Shown: one piece after another, positions 34,498 to 44,235 of the stretch
How the letters are laid out: each line of letters opens with the position of its first letter
Numbering within the stretch: position 1 is the first letter of the stretch
DNA from: Chitinophaga pinensis
Lineage (GTDB): Bacteria; Bacteroidota; Bacteroidia; UKL13-3
NCBI GenBank assembly: GCA_945860865.1
Contig: CAMARW010000012.1
Span: forward strand, 1 to 48,695
Direction: 5' to 3'
Length of the DNA stretch: 48,695 bases
Translations under genes and position numbers: made by a program
The notes under the pieces: generated by a model
What the model was told of the DNA's origin: nothing
The model's input: only the letters and a program-made list of their open reading frames with translations
Database searches by the model: none

Positions 34498-36336
34498 CTA
34501 TTCTACCCACATCTTGTGAATAAACATCCCTTTTTCAGTTTTAACCTGAACCAAATATATTCCTGACTGCAAGTTATTTACATCCAATTCTATGTCGTGA
34601 TTTCCAACTTCTACCAAACGGTTTACAATGTTTAGGATTTTTTTTCCTTGAAGGTCAATTAAATCGATTGCAATGCTCTGATTCTGCTCATTTGAAAAAG
34701 AAATAGTGCTCAATCCCTTGCTAGGATTTGGAAACAACTGAAATTGCATTTCTCTTTTAAGTTGTTCTCCCAAACTAGTTGGTTCATCAATTCTAAAATC
34801 ATCTATATAAATATTGTTGCCTCGCAAAGATTGTAGTTCAAAACGAACTCGTAAGTTATTAAAATTCTTATACGGACTTAAATCAATTGTGTATTTTTTC
34901 CATTCATTAGATGCTGGTGTGAATGGATCTAAGGAGTTTGCACCAGAAGACATTTCAGCAGACAAAATGGTTCGAGCCAATATTTCGGTTCGGCCAAAGT
35001 TATTTGAAATAAATACGCGTAAACGATCTCCACTTACAGAACTTCTCCTCGCATAAGCTGCATAAAAACTGAGGGTTGGGGCAGCCAAATTTGTTATATC
35101 CAGGTTGGGAGAACTAAATGCATTTCTAACATTGGTGCGCCATGTTTTAATATTTAACGCGGCCATAGAACCAGAACTAACTAAACCAACTGTGTTGTTT
35201 ATTTGCCAACCACTATCACCCGGACACATATAGTTTTCTAAATTCCATCCAGTACCGGCCAAACTAGCTTGGTTAAACCCAAAATAATATGGAGCCTTAA
35301 CATTGGATGATGGTAATGGGCGGTAAGTTCCATCGGCATTTATTCCAGCTGCCGTTAAATTAGTTGTACTATAAATATTGGATCTAAAATTTGGCAAAAT
35401 AGCATCTGCCCTTGTTTTTTGGCCTTTCGTAAACATGTTCATACAATTACCATCTGCATAATCCATGTAATTTTTTACTAAATCAGGCAAATTAGGTACA
35501 TCATTTGTACAAGAATTGCGACTGGTTGGACAACCTGTTGTGGCAGTAGAAACAGGAGGCGTATCGCAAACTTGGTCTCCCTGGCTTAAACAATTTGAGC
35601 TAGTTCCACCTACGCATCCGCCTTGAAAAGGGTGGTATAAACCAACCCAATGACCTGCCTCGTGCGTTAAGGTTCTACCCAGTTGCGAAACATCTACATT
35701 CTCAATCACTCCCATTTGGTCTGCACGCATCATCACACCATCTGTGCTAGTTTGTGAATTTATTTGAAAGGGAAATTGTGCATATCCCAAAACAATACTA
35801 CCTGGCGTTCCACCCGTATTATTAATGGTATTTACAACCCACACATTAAAGTATTTTCTAGCATCCCAATAACTTAAAGACTTTTGGGCATCTCTAGCAT
35901 TATCCGCATTTAAACTATAAATTCTATTTACACCGTTTGTAGGCAAACCATTCGGATTTAATTGTGCCAATCTAAATTCAATTTCAAAATCGGCTGTTAA
36001 AGGATCTGTGCTACTGCCACCATTTGTTCCAACTAATTTCCTGAAGTCTTCGTTTAACACACGAATAGCATCGTTTAATTGGGTTTGAGAAATATTCTCC
36101 AAACCAAATTTATGTATAATATGAAATACCACCGGAATATATCTAATGGTTGCTTTTTTATTTTGAATAGGTGCTTTTGAAGCAATCTCATTGGCTCTTT
36201 GCTCTTCTAATTGAATGGCAGGAAACTGTTTCACACTTTCTAAAAACATTTCGTCTGTAGCGCATTTAACCACCACCTGAGATTGAACCCAAAAAGTACC
36301 CAAACAGGCAACAGCTAAAAATATTTTTTTTTTCAT
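34498..36336 (-). CDS. Secreted M43 (cytophagalysin/pappalysin-like) zinc metalloprotease with T9SS tail
   Basis: This 612-residue protein has a signal peptide (residues 1-20, MKKKIFLAVACLGTFWVQSQ). After a propeptide, HEAGHWVGLYH at 225-235 fits HExxHxxGxxH. Cys-rich loops (GGCVGGTSSNC, VCDTPP) follow, and YMDYADGNCMNMF is the Met-turn. These mark an M43 pappalysin-family protease. A beta-sandwich domain with LNLENYMCPGDSGWQ-like and IYIDDFRID segments follows. The T9SS sorting tail is FQLFPNPSKGLSTISF, LQGKKIL and LQSGIYLVQV. It is expected to digest proteins outside the cell. A strong terminator follows. Confidence 0.93.
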   Translation of the reverse strand: MKKKIFLAVACLGTFWVQSQVVVKCATDEMFLESVKQFPAIQLEEQRANEIASKAPIQNKKATIRYIPVVFHIIHKFGLENISQTQLNDAIRVLNEDFRKLVGTNGGSSTDPLTADFEIEFRLAQLNPNGLPTNGVNRIYSLNADNARDAQKSLSYWDARKYFNVWVVNTINNTGGTPGSIVLGYAQFPFQINSQTSTDGVMMRADQMGVIENVDVSQLGRTLTHEAGHWVGLYHPFQGGCVGGTSSNCLSQGDQVCDTPPVSTATTGCPTSRNSCTNDVPNLPDLVKNYMDYADGNCMNMFTKGQKTRADAILPNFRSNIYSTTNLTAAGINADGTYRPLPSSNVKAPYYFGFNQASLAGTGWNLENYMCPGDSGWQINNTVGLVSSGSMAALNIKTWRTNVRNAFSSPNLDITNLAAPTLSFYAAYARRSSVSGDRLRVFISNNFGRTEILARTILSAEMSSGANSLDPFTPASNEWKKYTIDLSPYKNFNNLRVRFELQSLRGNNIYIDDFRIDEPTSLGEQLKREMQFQLFPNPSKGLSTISFSNEQNQSIAIDLIDLQGKKILNIVNRLVEVGNHDIELDVNNLQSGIYLVQVKTEKGMFIHKMWVE

Positions 36337-36379
36337 TATAAACTTCTTTTAATAATCACTTCATTCTTTAACAACAAAC

Positions 36380-37468
36380 TTAAGTAAAAGGTTGCACTTT
36401 AATAGCAGCATTTCTCAAATAATGGTCTGCCAAAACCAAAGCAGCCATAGCCTCCACAATAGCTACCGCTCGCGGAACTACACAAGAATCATGACGTCCT
36501 CCTATGCTAAACTTAACATTATCACCATTTAAACTTACACTTTCTTGCTCATATTTTACAGAGGCTACTGGCTTAAATGCTACCCTGAAATAAATATCTT
36601 CTCCGTTGCTAATTCCTCCCTGAATACCGCCACTATTATTAGTTTTGGTTCGAACCAAATTGTCTTTTACTAAAAAAGTATCATTTTGTTCTGAACCTTT
36701 TTGTAAAACAGAATCAAAACCTAAACCATAATCAAATCCTTTCACTGCATTAATACTTAGCATAGCTTTTCCTAAATCTGCATGTAACTTATCAAATACA
36801 GGCTCTCCCCAACCAGCTGGCACATGCTTTACTAAACAGGAAACAACCCCTCCTAAAGTGTCTCCATCTTCCTTAGCAGCTAATATAATTTGTTCCATTT
36901 TAAAAGCTGTTTCTGCATCAGGACATCTAACTAAATGGTTTTCGGTTTGATCCAAGTCTAAGTCCCAATAAGGCTTAGTAAGAATTACTTTATGCACTTG
37001 AGAAACGTATGCTTGAATAGAAATTCCATATTGGTTTAAAATCATTTTGGCAAATGCACCAGCCAATACGCGTGCCAGCGTTTCTCTAGCCGATTGACGT
37101 CCACCCCCTCTATGATCCCGAATGCCATACTTTTCTTGGTAAGTAAAATCTGCATGTGATGGCCTAAAAACATCTTTTAAATGATCGTAATCATTCGATT
37201 TAATATCCGTATTTCTAACTATTATAGTAATTGGACTTCCTAGTGTTTTACCTTCAAAAACACCACTTAAAATTTCGAAAATCTCTGGCTCGTTTCTATC
37301 TGTACTCAGTTTGTTCTGACCAGGCTTTCTCCTGGCTAAATCTTTTTCAATGAGCGCAAAATCCACAGGCAAATTGGGGATACAACCCTCAATAACTACT
37401 CCAATCGCCGCTCCATGACTTTCGCCAAAAGTGCTGATTGCAAATATTTTACCAAAAGAACTACTCAT
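36380..37468 (-). CDS. aroC: Chorismate synthase
   Basis: This is the last shikimate-pathway enzyme, converting EPSP to chorismate with reduced FMN. It begins GKIFAISTFGESHGAAIGVVIEGC (first family signature). RRKPGQNKLSTDRNEPE, HADFTYQEKYGIRDHRGGGRQSARETLARVLAGA and NSGGIQGGISNGEDI follow, as does GRHDSCVVPRAVAIVEAM near the C-terminus. The length is 362 residues. A good ribosome-binding sequence, AGGAGA, lies about 15 nt before the ATG. aroB and aroA are 8 kb away on the opposite strand. Confidence 0.97.
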   Translation of the reverse strand: MSSSFGKIFAISTFGESHGAAIGVVIEGCIPNLPVDFALIEKDLARRKPGQNKLSTDRNEPEIFEILSGVFEGKTLGSPITIIVRNTDIKSNDYDHLKDVFRPSHADFTYQEKYGIRDHRGGGRQSARETLARVLAGAFAKMILNQYGISIQAYVSQVHKVILTKPYWDLDLDQTENHLVRCPDAETAFKMEQIILAAKEDGDTLGGVVSCLVKHVPAGWGEPVFDKLHADLGKAMLSINAVKGFDYGLGFDSVLQKGSEQNDTFLVKDNLVRTKTNNSGGIQGGISNGEDIYFRVAFKPVASVKYEQESVSLNGDNVKFSIGGRHDSCVVPRAVAIVEAMAALVLADHYLRNAAIKVQPFT

Positions 37469-37560
37469 TTATTTAGACTCTCCTATTTGTAAAACTTGCA
37501 ATTTTTCAATCAAAAAATATTTCAAAAGAAAAGATCCAAATTGTACTTAAACCAAAAAAA

Positions 37561-38934
37561 TTATTTAATTGTTGTAAATAACCTGTTCCAACGTACTTTT
37601 TTCAAAATGTTTTCACCATTTTTATCCCAACTCATCCAAACAAACAGGGCTTTACCAACAATATTAGTTTCGGGCACAAAACCCCAGAAACGACTATCAG
37701 CACTGTTATGGCGATTGTCGCCCATCATAAAATAATAGTTGTATTTAAATGTATAAGTAGTAATGGGATTATCGCCAATATAAAATTTACCTGCTTCCAT
37801 TTTAAAACCAGGATTATTTTCATATACGCGAATAGCTCTCTCGTACAGGCTATACTGAAGTGAATCAAGCTTAATCTCATCACCAGATTTAGGAACATAA
37901 AGCGGTCCGTAAAAATCCACACTCCATGGCAAATTTGGGTTGTGAGGGAAAATATAATCTTGGTATTCTCCTTCTCTGCTAAATAATGAATCCACCTTTA
38001 AAACACCCTCCTCTTTCTCCATCATTAATTTATTCGACGAAGATAATGGAAAGGCGAAATCCATATTACCATGTGGCAAATTTTCTCCTTCAGATATATC
38101 ATACCTGCGCAACATACTCTGAAAGTTTTTCTCGCTCCAAAAACCATTTTCATTAAATTTTACGTAGTATTTAAACTGCATTTTGGGCGGATTTTCTGCG
38201 GGAACATTATTGATAAAAACTTGCCCATTTACAACCTTTATACTATCGCCTGCTATGGCCAAACATCGCTTAATATAGTTTTCTTTTTTATCAAAAGGAC
38301 GACCATCCTCATAGGGATAATTAAATACTACTACATCATTGTTCTTTATATCGGTTATATTTGGTAAACGCTGGTAAGGCATTTTCATAAAAGACAAATA
38401 ACTAGGTGTAGAATCTGTTAAGGGCATAATATTATGAGCAAAAGGAAATGCCAACGGAGTAACTGGTAAACGTGTGCCATAATGAAATTTACTTACAAAA
38501 AGGAAATCTCCCACCAATAAAGACTTTTCCATAGAGGATGTTGGTATTGTGTAGGCTTCAATAAAATACGAACGAATAACTGTTGCTGCTAGAGTTGCAA
38601 ACCAAAGCGCATCACTCCACTCATAAACCATGTGATAATCTGGCTTTGCCTGGATTCTTAAAAGTGACAAAACATATAAAACAACAAAAATAATGGGCGA
38701 AATAATGAAGGCTAGCAAACGAGTAAAGTACAAAAATATTAACGCACAACCGTAAAAAAAATTTAAAAATGCCATGCCAAAGCTAGATCCAGCACTAAGA
38801 TACAAACCACAAATAAGTAAGTTTAATAAACACCAAACACCCGCAATAGCCCACTGTTTTTTGCTAAACAATTTGGGAGATTTATAATAAAATTGAAAAG
38901 TTTTTTTTAGATCAAAGGAAGTATTTTGCGACAT
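37561..38934 (-). CDS. lepB: Signal peptidase I, large Bacteroidota form
   Basis: This enzyme removes signal peptides at the outer face of the inner membrane. It is a S26A peptidase of 457 residues. Several N-terminal hydrophobic helices (about 28-50, 52-92, 108-125) precede [15 protein letters not shown] with nucleophile Ser 134. [13 protein letters not shown] carries general base Lys 222. [16 protein letters not shown] is at 405-420. About 140 residues are inserted between residues 250 and 395, which is why it is longer than the E. coli enzyme (about 320). It is six bases from dapB and is part of the par-dapB-lepB cluster. Confidence 0.95.
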   Translation of the reverse strand: MSQNTSFDLKKTFQFYYKSPKLFSKKQWAIAGVWCLLNLLICGLYLSAGSSFGMAFLNFFYGCALIFLYFTRLLAFIISPIIFVVLYVLSLLRIQAKPDYHMVYEWSDALWFATLAATVIRSYFIEAYTIPTSSMEKSLLVGDFLFVSKFHYGTRLPVTPLAFPFAHNIMPLTDSTPSYLSFMKMPYQRLPNITDIKNNDVVVFNYPYEDGRPFDKKENYIKRCLAIAGDSIKVVNGQVFINNVPAENPPKMQFKYYVKFNENGFWSEKNFQSMLRRYDISEGENLPHGNMDFAFPLSSSNKLMMEKEEGVLKVDSLFSREGEYQDYIFPHNPNLPWSVDFYGPLYVPKSGDEIKLDSLQYSLYERAIRVYENNPGFKMEAGKFYIGDNPITTYTFKYNYYFMMGDNRHNSADSRFWGFVPETNIVGKALFVWMSWDKNGENILKKVRWNRLFTTIK

Positions 38935-38940
38935 AAATTT

Positions 38941-39729
38941 TTATTTGTTCAACGATTGAGAATGTATTTTGTTATTGATGATTTCGTCTAAATTTAAAAT
39001 ATCATCCATGGTGTATAAACCTTGCTTACCTACAATCCATTCAGCTGCCATTAATGCACCTTTGGCAAAACCATAACGAGATTTAGCATCATGAATAATT
39101 TCGATAGAATCAATCATAGATTCGTACTTTACCTTGTGCAAACCAGTTACATCACCTTCCCTGTTTGATTCAATTAACAACTCATGCGATTTCACACTTT
39201 GAGAAGGCTGCTCCTTACCATAATTTAAGCGCTCTTTAATGTGTGTTTTGGTCTTAATTTCAGCCATAATCTGCTCAGCTAAAGAAAGCGCAGTACCACT
39301 CGGATGATCTTTTTTCTCTGTATGGTGAACCTCCTCAAGGGTTACATCATAGGTGTCGAAATTGGCCATCATAGAAGCTAATATTTTATTGAGTTTGTAA
39401 AACAAATTTACACCTACACTAAAATTTGTGCTGTATATCATGGATTGATTCTCTTGAATGCATTTGGCTTTTATTTCATCAAATTGCTCATACCAGCCCG
39501 TTGTACCAACCACTATGGGTGTATTGGTTTCAAAACATTTTAAAATATTGTCTACCGCAGCCGTGGGCATGCTAAAATCTATAGCAACATCTACATTTTT
39601 TAAAGAAATTGGCATGAAATCATAAGCGTTTTCAAAAGTTACTTTGTAAACAATTTCATGTCCTTTAGCCAGAGCAATTTTTTCAATGGCCATACCCATT
39701 TTCCCATATCCTAACAACGCAATTTTCAT
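38941..39729 (-). CDS. dapB: 4-hydroxy-tetrahydrodipicolinate reductase
   Basis: DapB makes tetrahydrodipicolinate on the route to diaminopimelate and lysine. LLGYGKMGMAIEKIA is the NAD(P) loop (residues 4-18). VVGTTGWYEQ, YSTNFSVGVNLFYKL and EEVHHTEKKDHPSGTALSLAE (with His-His and Lys at the active site) follow. It has 262 residues, near the family size. The upstream neighbours are DUF5683, parB and parA; a 104-bp gap before it holds no clear promoter. Confidence 0.97.
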   Translation of the reverse strand: MKIALLGYGKMGMAIEKIALAKGHEIVYKVTFENAYDFMPISLKNVDVAIDFSMPTAAVDNILKCFETNTPIVVGTTGWYEQFDEIKAKCIQENQSMIYSTNFSVGVNLFYKLNKILASMMANFDTYDVTLEEVHHTEKKDHPSGTALSLAEQIMAEIKTKTHIKERLNYGKEQPSQSVKSHELLIESNREGDVTGLHKVKYESMIDSIEIIHDAKSRYGFAKGALMAAEWIVGKQGLYTMDDILNLDEIINNKIHSQSLNK

Positions 39730-39833
39730 GTGTAAATGTGCTTTTTTAACAAATAAAATCCTTATTTAATGCGGGTTAAAGATAATCTTTTGGGTCTAAA
39801 TAAACAAAACCTCAAAAAAAACCTCATTTTAGA

Positions 39834-40382
39834 TTAAAACCTAATTCTTAAATTTAAACCCGTGTAATTTCCTGCTAATCCTAATTGGTAAACTGGCTTC
39901 AGTTGTAAGCTCAGTTTATCCGTAACATCAAATTCTTTTAGGTGAGCATCCACCGCAGCATCAATCAAATTAAATGCATACAAACCTAATATTCCAATAA
40001 CAGACAAATCTCTATTTTTTCTGTAATATTCTCTTAAACCAAATAACATTTCAGCAGGCACATTAGCGTACTCTGCATTAGTAACTGGCTCGTTTTTTAT
40101 TTTTTGCTGATAAGCCAATCTTACCTCATCGTATAATTTTTGATTAAAAATGCTAGAATAAGCTAGCGCCCCAAAACCAATATAAATTACAGGTACCTTC
40201 CAATATTTCTTATTGTAAATTTGACCACCACCTGGTACTAAAGAGAGTAAAGTTGCCTTTTTAGGTCCCAACATTTCTTTTCTAGGTATGTTTATTTGAG
40301 ATTTTTGTAATGAATCTGTTTGTTGCGCTTCACACCATTGAAAGAAACCAGAAAAAAAAATAACTAGCAGAAAATTCCGCAT
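39834..40382 (-). CDS. DUF5683 domain protein
   Basis: This 182-residue protein has a signal peptide (MRNFLLVIFFSGFFQWCEA, cleaved before QQTD). ATLLSLVPGGGQIYNKKYWKVPVIYIGFGALAY and GLYAFNLIDAAVDAHLKEFD are the diagnostic DUF5683 segments. Two or three hydrophobic segments suggest a membrane protein. Function is unknown. It is found between parB and dapB in many Bacteroidota. The ATG shares one base with the parB stop (TAATG). Confidence 0.9.
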   Translation of the reverse strand: MRNFLLVIFFSGFFQWCEAQQTDSLQKSQINIPRKEMLGPKKATLLSLVPGGGQIYNKKYWKVPVIYIGFGALAYSSIFNQKLYDEVRLAYQQKIKNEPVTNAEYANVPAEMLFGLREYYRKNRDLSVIGILGLYAFNLIDAAVDAHLKEFDVTDKLSLQLKPVYQLGLAGNYTGLNLRIRF

Positions 40383-41272
40383 TACAATAAATCAATTATA
40401 CGTTTTAAATCTTGCTGCGACTTAAATGGAATATTTAAAACACCCCTTCCACGTTCATCAACTTTAATCTTAACTTTTACTTCAAGTTTAGTGCTTATTT
40501 TTTTCTGAAATTCAGAAAATCCATCGGGTAAATCTGCTTTTTTCTTACTAACTATAGCTGGTTTAACCTCATCTTCTTTGCGCTCATTGGCGACCCTTAC
40601 TAAGTTTTCTACCTCTCTAACAGACAATCCCTCCTCCATCATTTTAGAGAATAAATATTGCTGTTCATCTTGGTTATCTATATTAATAATGGCGCGGGCA
40701 TGTCCCATCGAAATTTGTCCATCACGTATAGCAACTTGAATATTGTCTGGCAATCTTAATAAACGTAAATAATTATTTACTGTTGACCTATTTTTACCTA
40801 CCCGCTCTCCCAGCTGTTCCTGGTTTAGAGAACATTCATCTTGCAAACGCTTGTAGCTAATAGCTATTTCCATCGCATTCAGCTCCTCTCTTTGAATATT
40901 TTCAATCAAGGCCATTTCTAGCATACCTTGGTCATCAGCCAATCTTATAAAAGCAGGAATCATGGTTAATCCAGCAATTCTAGATGCCCTGGTTCTTCTT
41001 TCACCACTTATGATTTGGTAGCTATCATAACCCAATTTACGAACAGTAATAGGTTGAATAATTCCATGCACACGAATAGATTCTGCTAATTCATTTAAGG
41101 CAACCTCTTCAAATTCTTCACGTGGCTGAAAAGGATTAGCCTGTACTTGGCTAATGGGTATTTCACTGATAGAATTTAATGGCTTAGACTCAGTAGCGGT
41201 TATATCTGTACTCGCATTTTCCAATAAAGCACTTAATCCTCTTCCTAATGCATTTCTTTGTTGTTTGCTCAT
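40382..41272 (-). CDS. parB: Chromosome-partitioning protein ParB
   Basis: ParB binds parS sites, spreads on DNA as a CTP switch, and loads condensin during chromosome segregation. It has 296 residues. ALGRGLSALLE is near the N-terminus. ANPFQPREEF starts the ParB domain, and YQIISGERRTRASRIAG is the GERRxRA CTP-binding box. ENIQREELNAMEIA and LGERVGKNRSTVNNYLRLLRLP form the helix-turn-helix, followed by MGHARAI. A dimerisation domain closes the protein. It is 23 bp downstream of parA. No parS site (TGTTTCACGTGAAACA-like) was found in the window. Confidence 0.96.
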   Translation of the reverse strand: MSKQQRNALGRGLSALLENASTDITATESKPLNSISEIPISQVQANPFQPREEFEEVALNELAESIRVHGIIQPITVRKLGYDSYQIISGERRTRASRIAGLTMIPAFIRLADDQGMLEMALIENIQREELNAMEIAISYKRLQDECSLNQEQLGERVGKNRSTVNNYLRLLRLPDNIQVAIRDGQISMGHARAIINIDNQDEQQYLFSKMMEEGLSVREVENLVRVANERKEDEVKPAIVSKKKADLPDGFSEFQKKISTKLEVKVKIKVDERGRGVLNIPFKSQQDLKRIIDLL

Positions 41273-41295
41273 GGGTATTCTGTTCGATTGGTATA

Positions 41296-42102
41296 TTAAT
41301 TTAAATTATGATTACTGTCCATCAAATTGGTTTTGTTTAAACCATTTTTATGTAATAGTTCCTTGGCTAAGTTGAGATAATTAATAGCACCCTTACTTTC
41401 AGCATCGTGCGTAATTACAGCTAATCCAAAACTAGGCGCTTCACTTAACTTAGTGTTTCTCTGTATTATAGTGTCAAAAACCAAATCCTGAAAATGCATT
41501 TTCACTTCTTCTACTACTTGGTTACTTAACCTAAGTCGCATGTCGTACATGGTTAATAACAAACCCTCAATTTGCAGCTCAGTGTTTAAATTAGTTTGAA
41601 TAATTTTAACCGTATTTAACAACTTCCCTAAACCCTCTAATGCAAAATATTCGCATTGAACTGGGATGATAACAGAATCACTTGCTACCAGCGAGTTAGT
41701 TGTTATTAATCCAAGAGACGGTGAACAATCGATGATAACAAAATCATAATACTTATTCACTTTTTCTAGAGCGTATTTCATAATACGCTCTCTATTTGGA
41801 ACGTTAATCAACTCAATTTCAGCACCAACCAGATCAATATTAGAAGGCACAATGTCTAAGTAAGAAAAATCTGTTTCAATAATTGCCTCTTTCAAAGGCA
41901 CCTCATTTACCAAAACTTCGTACAAACCCACTCTAACATCCTTTGGTTCAAAGCCTAATCCAGAGGTAGTATTAGCCTGTGGATCTGCATCAATTAGCAA
42001 TGTTTTAAACTCCAACACAGCTAAACTAGCCGCTAAATTGATTGCAGTGGTTGTTTTACCCACGCCACCTTTTTGATTTACAATTGAAATTATTTTACCC
42101 AT
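41296..42102 (-). CDS. parA: Chromosome-partitioning ATPase ParA (Soj)
   Basis: This deviant Walker A ATPase works with ParB. It has 268 residues from ATG 42102. NQKGGVGKTTTAINLAASLA (residues 9-28), LLIDADPQANTTSGLG, FVIIDCSPSLGLIT and VPVQCEYFALEGLGKL are the family motifs. A GTG at 42126 would extend it into the upstream hydrolase gene and is less likely. The gap to that gene is only 4 bp, so cotranscription with it is likely. Confidence 0.95.
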   Translation of the reverse strand: MGKIISIVNQKGGVGKTTTAINLAASLAVLEFKTLLIDADPQANTTSGLGFEPKDVRVGLYEVLVNEVPLKEAIIETDFSYLDIVPSNIDLVGAEIELINVPNRERIMKYALEKVNKYYDFVIIDCSPSLGLITTNSLVASDSVIIPVQCEYFALEGLGKLLNTVKIIQTNLNTELQIEGLLLTMYDMRLRLSNQVVEEVKMHFQDLVFDTIIQRNTKLSEAPSFGLAVITHDAESKGAINYLNLAKELLHKNGLNKTNLMDSNHNLN

Positions 42103-42106
42103 ATTT

Positions 42107-42787
42107 TTATACGGTGAAGCCTTCACCAGATTTTAATAAATTAAGTTGTAGCCCTTGGTCAGCAAATTTTTTAATCGCATCGTTTTGGTCAATTACAATA
42201 TAACCAAAAGTATCAAAATGTAAACCAATAATTTTATTACAATGAATCCATTTGCTTGCAATAACAGCATCTGAAACGTCCATCGTAAAGTTACCTCCAA
42301 TAGGCAACAAGGCTACATCAATTTGATATTGCTCCCCTATTAAGCGCATATCTCCAAATAAACCAGTATCTCCACTATAATATGCGGTTGCTAGATCATT
42401 TTTAATGATAAATCCTGCTGCTAATCCACCATATCTTCCGTTAGGCAAACTATTGCTGTGTGAAGCAAATGTCATAGTTACTTCACCAAATTCCAAAACA
42501 CGTTTACCCCCAGTATTCATTGGATGCACATTGTTAACACCCTGCTCTATTAACCATTGTGTAATTTCCCAAGAAGCAATAACCAATGCACCGGTTTTTT
42601 TAGATAAATAAACTAAATCAGCGGTGTGGTCATCATGCCCATGACTTACTAATATGTAATCAGCCTCTATAGAATCAATATCAATCAATTTAGCACTATC
42701 ATTTCCTCGAATGAAAGGATCAAACAACAATTTAAACCCTGAGAGTTCTATTAAAAAACAGGCATGCCCGAAATAAGTTACTTTCAT
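42107..42787 (-). CDS. Metal-dependent hydrolase, UPF0173 family (metallo-beta-lactamase fold)
   Basis: This 226-residue single-domain protein begins MKVTYFGHACFLIE. HGHDDH (residues 49-54) is the metal site. TFASHSNS, GFIIKNDLATAYYSGDTGLFGDMRLI and IIGLHFDTFG complete the fold. It resembles L-ascorbate-6-phosphate lactonase relatives, but its substrate is unknown. It sits just upstream of parA on the same strand. A 156-bp region upstream contains a promoter box and a hairpin. Confidence 0.92.
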   Translation of the reverse strand: MKVTYFGHACFLIELSGFKLLFDPFIRGNDSAKLIDIDSIEADYILVSHGHDDHTADLVYLSKKTGALVIASWEITQWLIEQGVNNVHPMNTGGKRVLEFGEVTMTFASHSNSLPNGRYGGLAAGFIIKNDLATAYYSGDTGLFGDMRLIGEQYQIDVALLPIGGNFTMDVSDAVIASKWIHCNKIIGLHFDTFGYIVIDQNDAIKKFADQGLQLNLLKSGEGFTV

Positions 42788-42867
42788 TTGTTATTAAATC
42801 TTTCTAATTTAAACTTTGTTTGTTTCCTCAAATAAAGAACAAGAAAACCTGAACTAATGCACCACAT

Positions 42868-42885
42868 ATCAACACCGATGTTGAT
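42868..42885 (-). other. Perfect hairpin in the leader of the UPF0173 gene
   Basis: ATCAACA (42868-42874) pairs with TGTTGAT (42879-42885) around a 4-nt loop. It lies between the -7 box at 42904-42911 and the ATG at 42787, in the presumed 5' untranslated region. No T-run follows on the minus strand, so it is not a standard terminator. Confidence 0.5.
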
Positions 42886-42903
42886 TACTTTTTAGCTTGA
42901 TAA

Positions 42904-42911
42904 CAAATATA
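42904..42911 (-). promoter_or_regulatory. Putative -7 promoter box of the UPF0173-parAB transcription unit
   Basis: TATATTTG on the minus strand matches TAnnTTTG, 116 nt before the ATG at 42787. It would create a long leader that includes the hairpin at 42868-42885. Confidence 0.4.
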
Positions 42912-42943
42912 TTAGATTTTAAACTTATGGATTTACATTAATT

Positions 42944-44170
42944 TTATGTGTGTGCAGCCAATAATAAATCAATATCTTTTTGATAAATACTTAACCTACG
43001 GCCCAGATGCTGGTTAGTTAAATTCCCCTTGTATATATAAATCCCGTTTCTAACTTCCGGATTAATATATAAAAACTCAGCTAAATTACGAGACTCTGAA
43101 ATACGCAATAATAGAGGCGTTAAAATATTACTCAATGCATAACTCGCTGTTCTACAAACATTACTCGTGATATTTGGAACACAATAATGCATTACATTGT
43201 GTTTTATAAAAGTTGGTGAGGCGTGCGTGGTTATTTCTGATGTTTCAAAAACACCTCCTTGATCAATGCTAATATCTATAATTACACTGTTAGGTTTCAT
43301 TCTTGAGACAAGTTCCTCGCTTACAATTACAGGGCTTCTGCCTTCCTCTCCTCTAATACATCCAATAGCAACATCTGCATTTACAAGTGCTTTTTGAAGA
43401 ATTTTAGGATGTATAAGCGATGTAAAAATAGGCTGACCAATATTGCTCTGCAATCGGCGTAATTTAGCCAATGAATGATCAAAAACTTTTACAATAGCGC
43501 CTTTTCCAATGGCGGCTTTAGCTGCAAACTCCCCAACCGTTCCTGCACCAATTATAACTATTTCTGTAGGCGGAATTCCAGATACACCACCCAATAATTC
43601 GCCTTTACCTCCACCTCTAATGCTAAGCAAATCAGAAGCAATAGCTATCGCTGTAATACCTGCAATTTCGCTCATGCTGCGAATTATAGGAAATGTGCCA
43701 TCCCCATCCTTTAAATACTCAAAAGCAATAGCATTTATTTTTTTTTGCATCAAACCTCTAATATAGGAATTTGATTTTGCACCATGCTGTAATGCGGAAA
43801 TTAACAACTTATCTGGCAGCAGCATGGCTAATTCTTCATCCGTAGGAGGCTCTACTTTCACAATTACATCTGCTTTGTAAATCTCTTTTGGGTCGTAACA
43901 AATTTTAGCACCCGCTTCACTGTATTCTATATCACTAAATTTCGCCTCTTTGCCTGCGTTTGTCTCTATCCAAACCTCATTTCCATTGTTTACTAATTGT
44001 TGAACCGAAGAGGGTGTTAATGCAATCCTGCGCTCTTGTAAAGTAGTCTCTTTAGGAATTCCAATGTATAATGTTTTATTGGATAAATTTACCTCAAGTA
44101 ATGATTCTTTAGGTTGCAAACTTGCTTGTTTAGCAAGATCGCTAAACCCAATAGACGTGTGTTCGGTCAT
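42944..44170 (-). CDS. ald: Alanine dehydrogenase
   Basis: The enzyme interconverts L-alanine and pyruvate plus ammonia with NAD. IGIPKETTLQERRIALTP contains the substrate Arg. VIVKVEPPTDEEL, ISALQHGAKS (active His), VIIGAGTVGEFAAKAAIGKGA (NAD loop) and VIIDISIDQGGVFETSE follow. From ATG 44170 it has 408 residues; the Bacteroidota form carries a longer N-terminus (about 30 residues before the catalytic domain) than the 370-residue Bacillus enzyme. A full -33/-7 promoter lies upstream. With proline dehydrogenase nearby, amino-acid catabolism is a likely theme. Confidence 0.93.
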   Translation of the reverse strand: MTEHTSIGFSDLAKQASLQPKESLLEVNLSNKTLYIGIPKETTLQERRIALTPSSVQQLVNNGNEVWIETNAGKEAKFSDIEYSEAGAKICYDPKEIYKADVIVKVEPPTDEELAMLLPDKLLISALQHGAKSNSYIRGLMQKKINAIAFEYLKDGDGTFPIIRSMSEIAGITAIAIASDLLSIRGGGKGELLGGVSGIPPTEIVIIGAGTVGEFAAKAAIGKGAIVKVFDHSLAKLRRLQSNIGQPIFTSLIHPKILQKALVNADVAIGCIRGEEGRSPVIVSEELVSRMKPNSVIIDISIDQGGVFETSEITTHASPTFIKHNVMHYCVPNITSNVCRTASYALSNILTPLLLRISESRNLAEFLYINPEVRNGIYIYKGNLTNQHLGRRLSIYQKDIDLLLAAHT

Positions 44171-44194
44171 AATTAATTTTGCATTCTTTGAACC

Positions 44195-44224
44195 CAAATA
44201 TAAGCATTAATTTCAAACTTTCAA
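44195..44224 (-). promoter_or_regulatory. Promoter of the alanine dehydrogenase gene
   Basis: The -7 box TATATTTG (44202-44195) and a -33 TTG (44224-44222) are separated by exactly 19 nt, the Bacteroidota spacing. The box is 24 nt before ATG 44170. Confidence 0.65.
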
Positions 44225-44235
44225 TCATCTCCATT

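Noticed and set aside
36645-36662. GGTTCGAACC resembling a tRNA T-loop
   Set aside because: It lies inside aroC and no cloverleaf can be built around it.
40382-42787. parS site or replication origin near parAB
   Set aside because: I found no TGTTTCACGTGAAACA-like palindrome and no cluster of DnaA boxes in the window.
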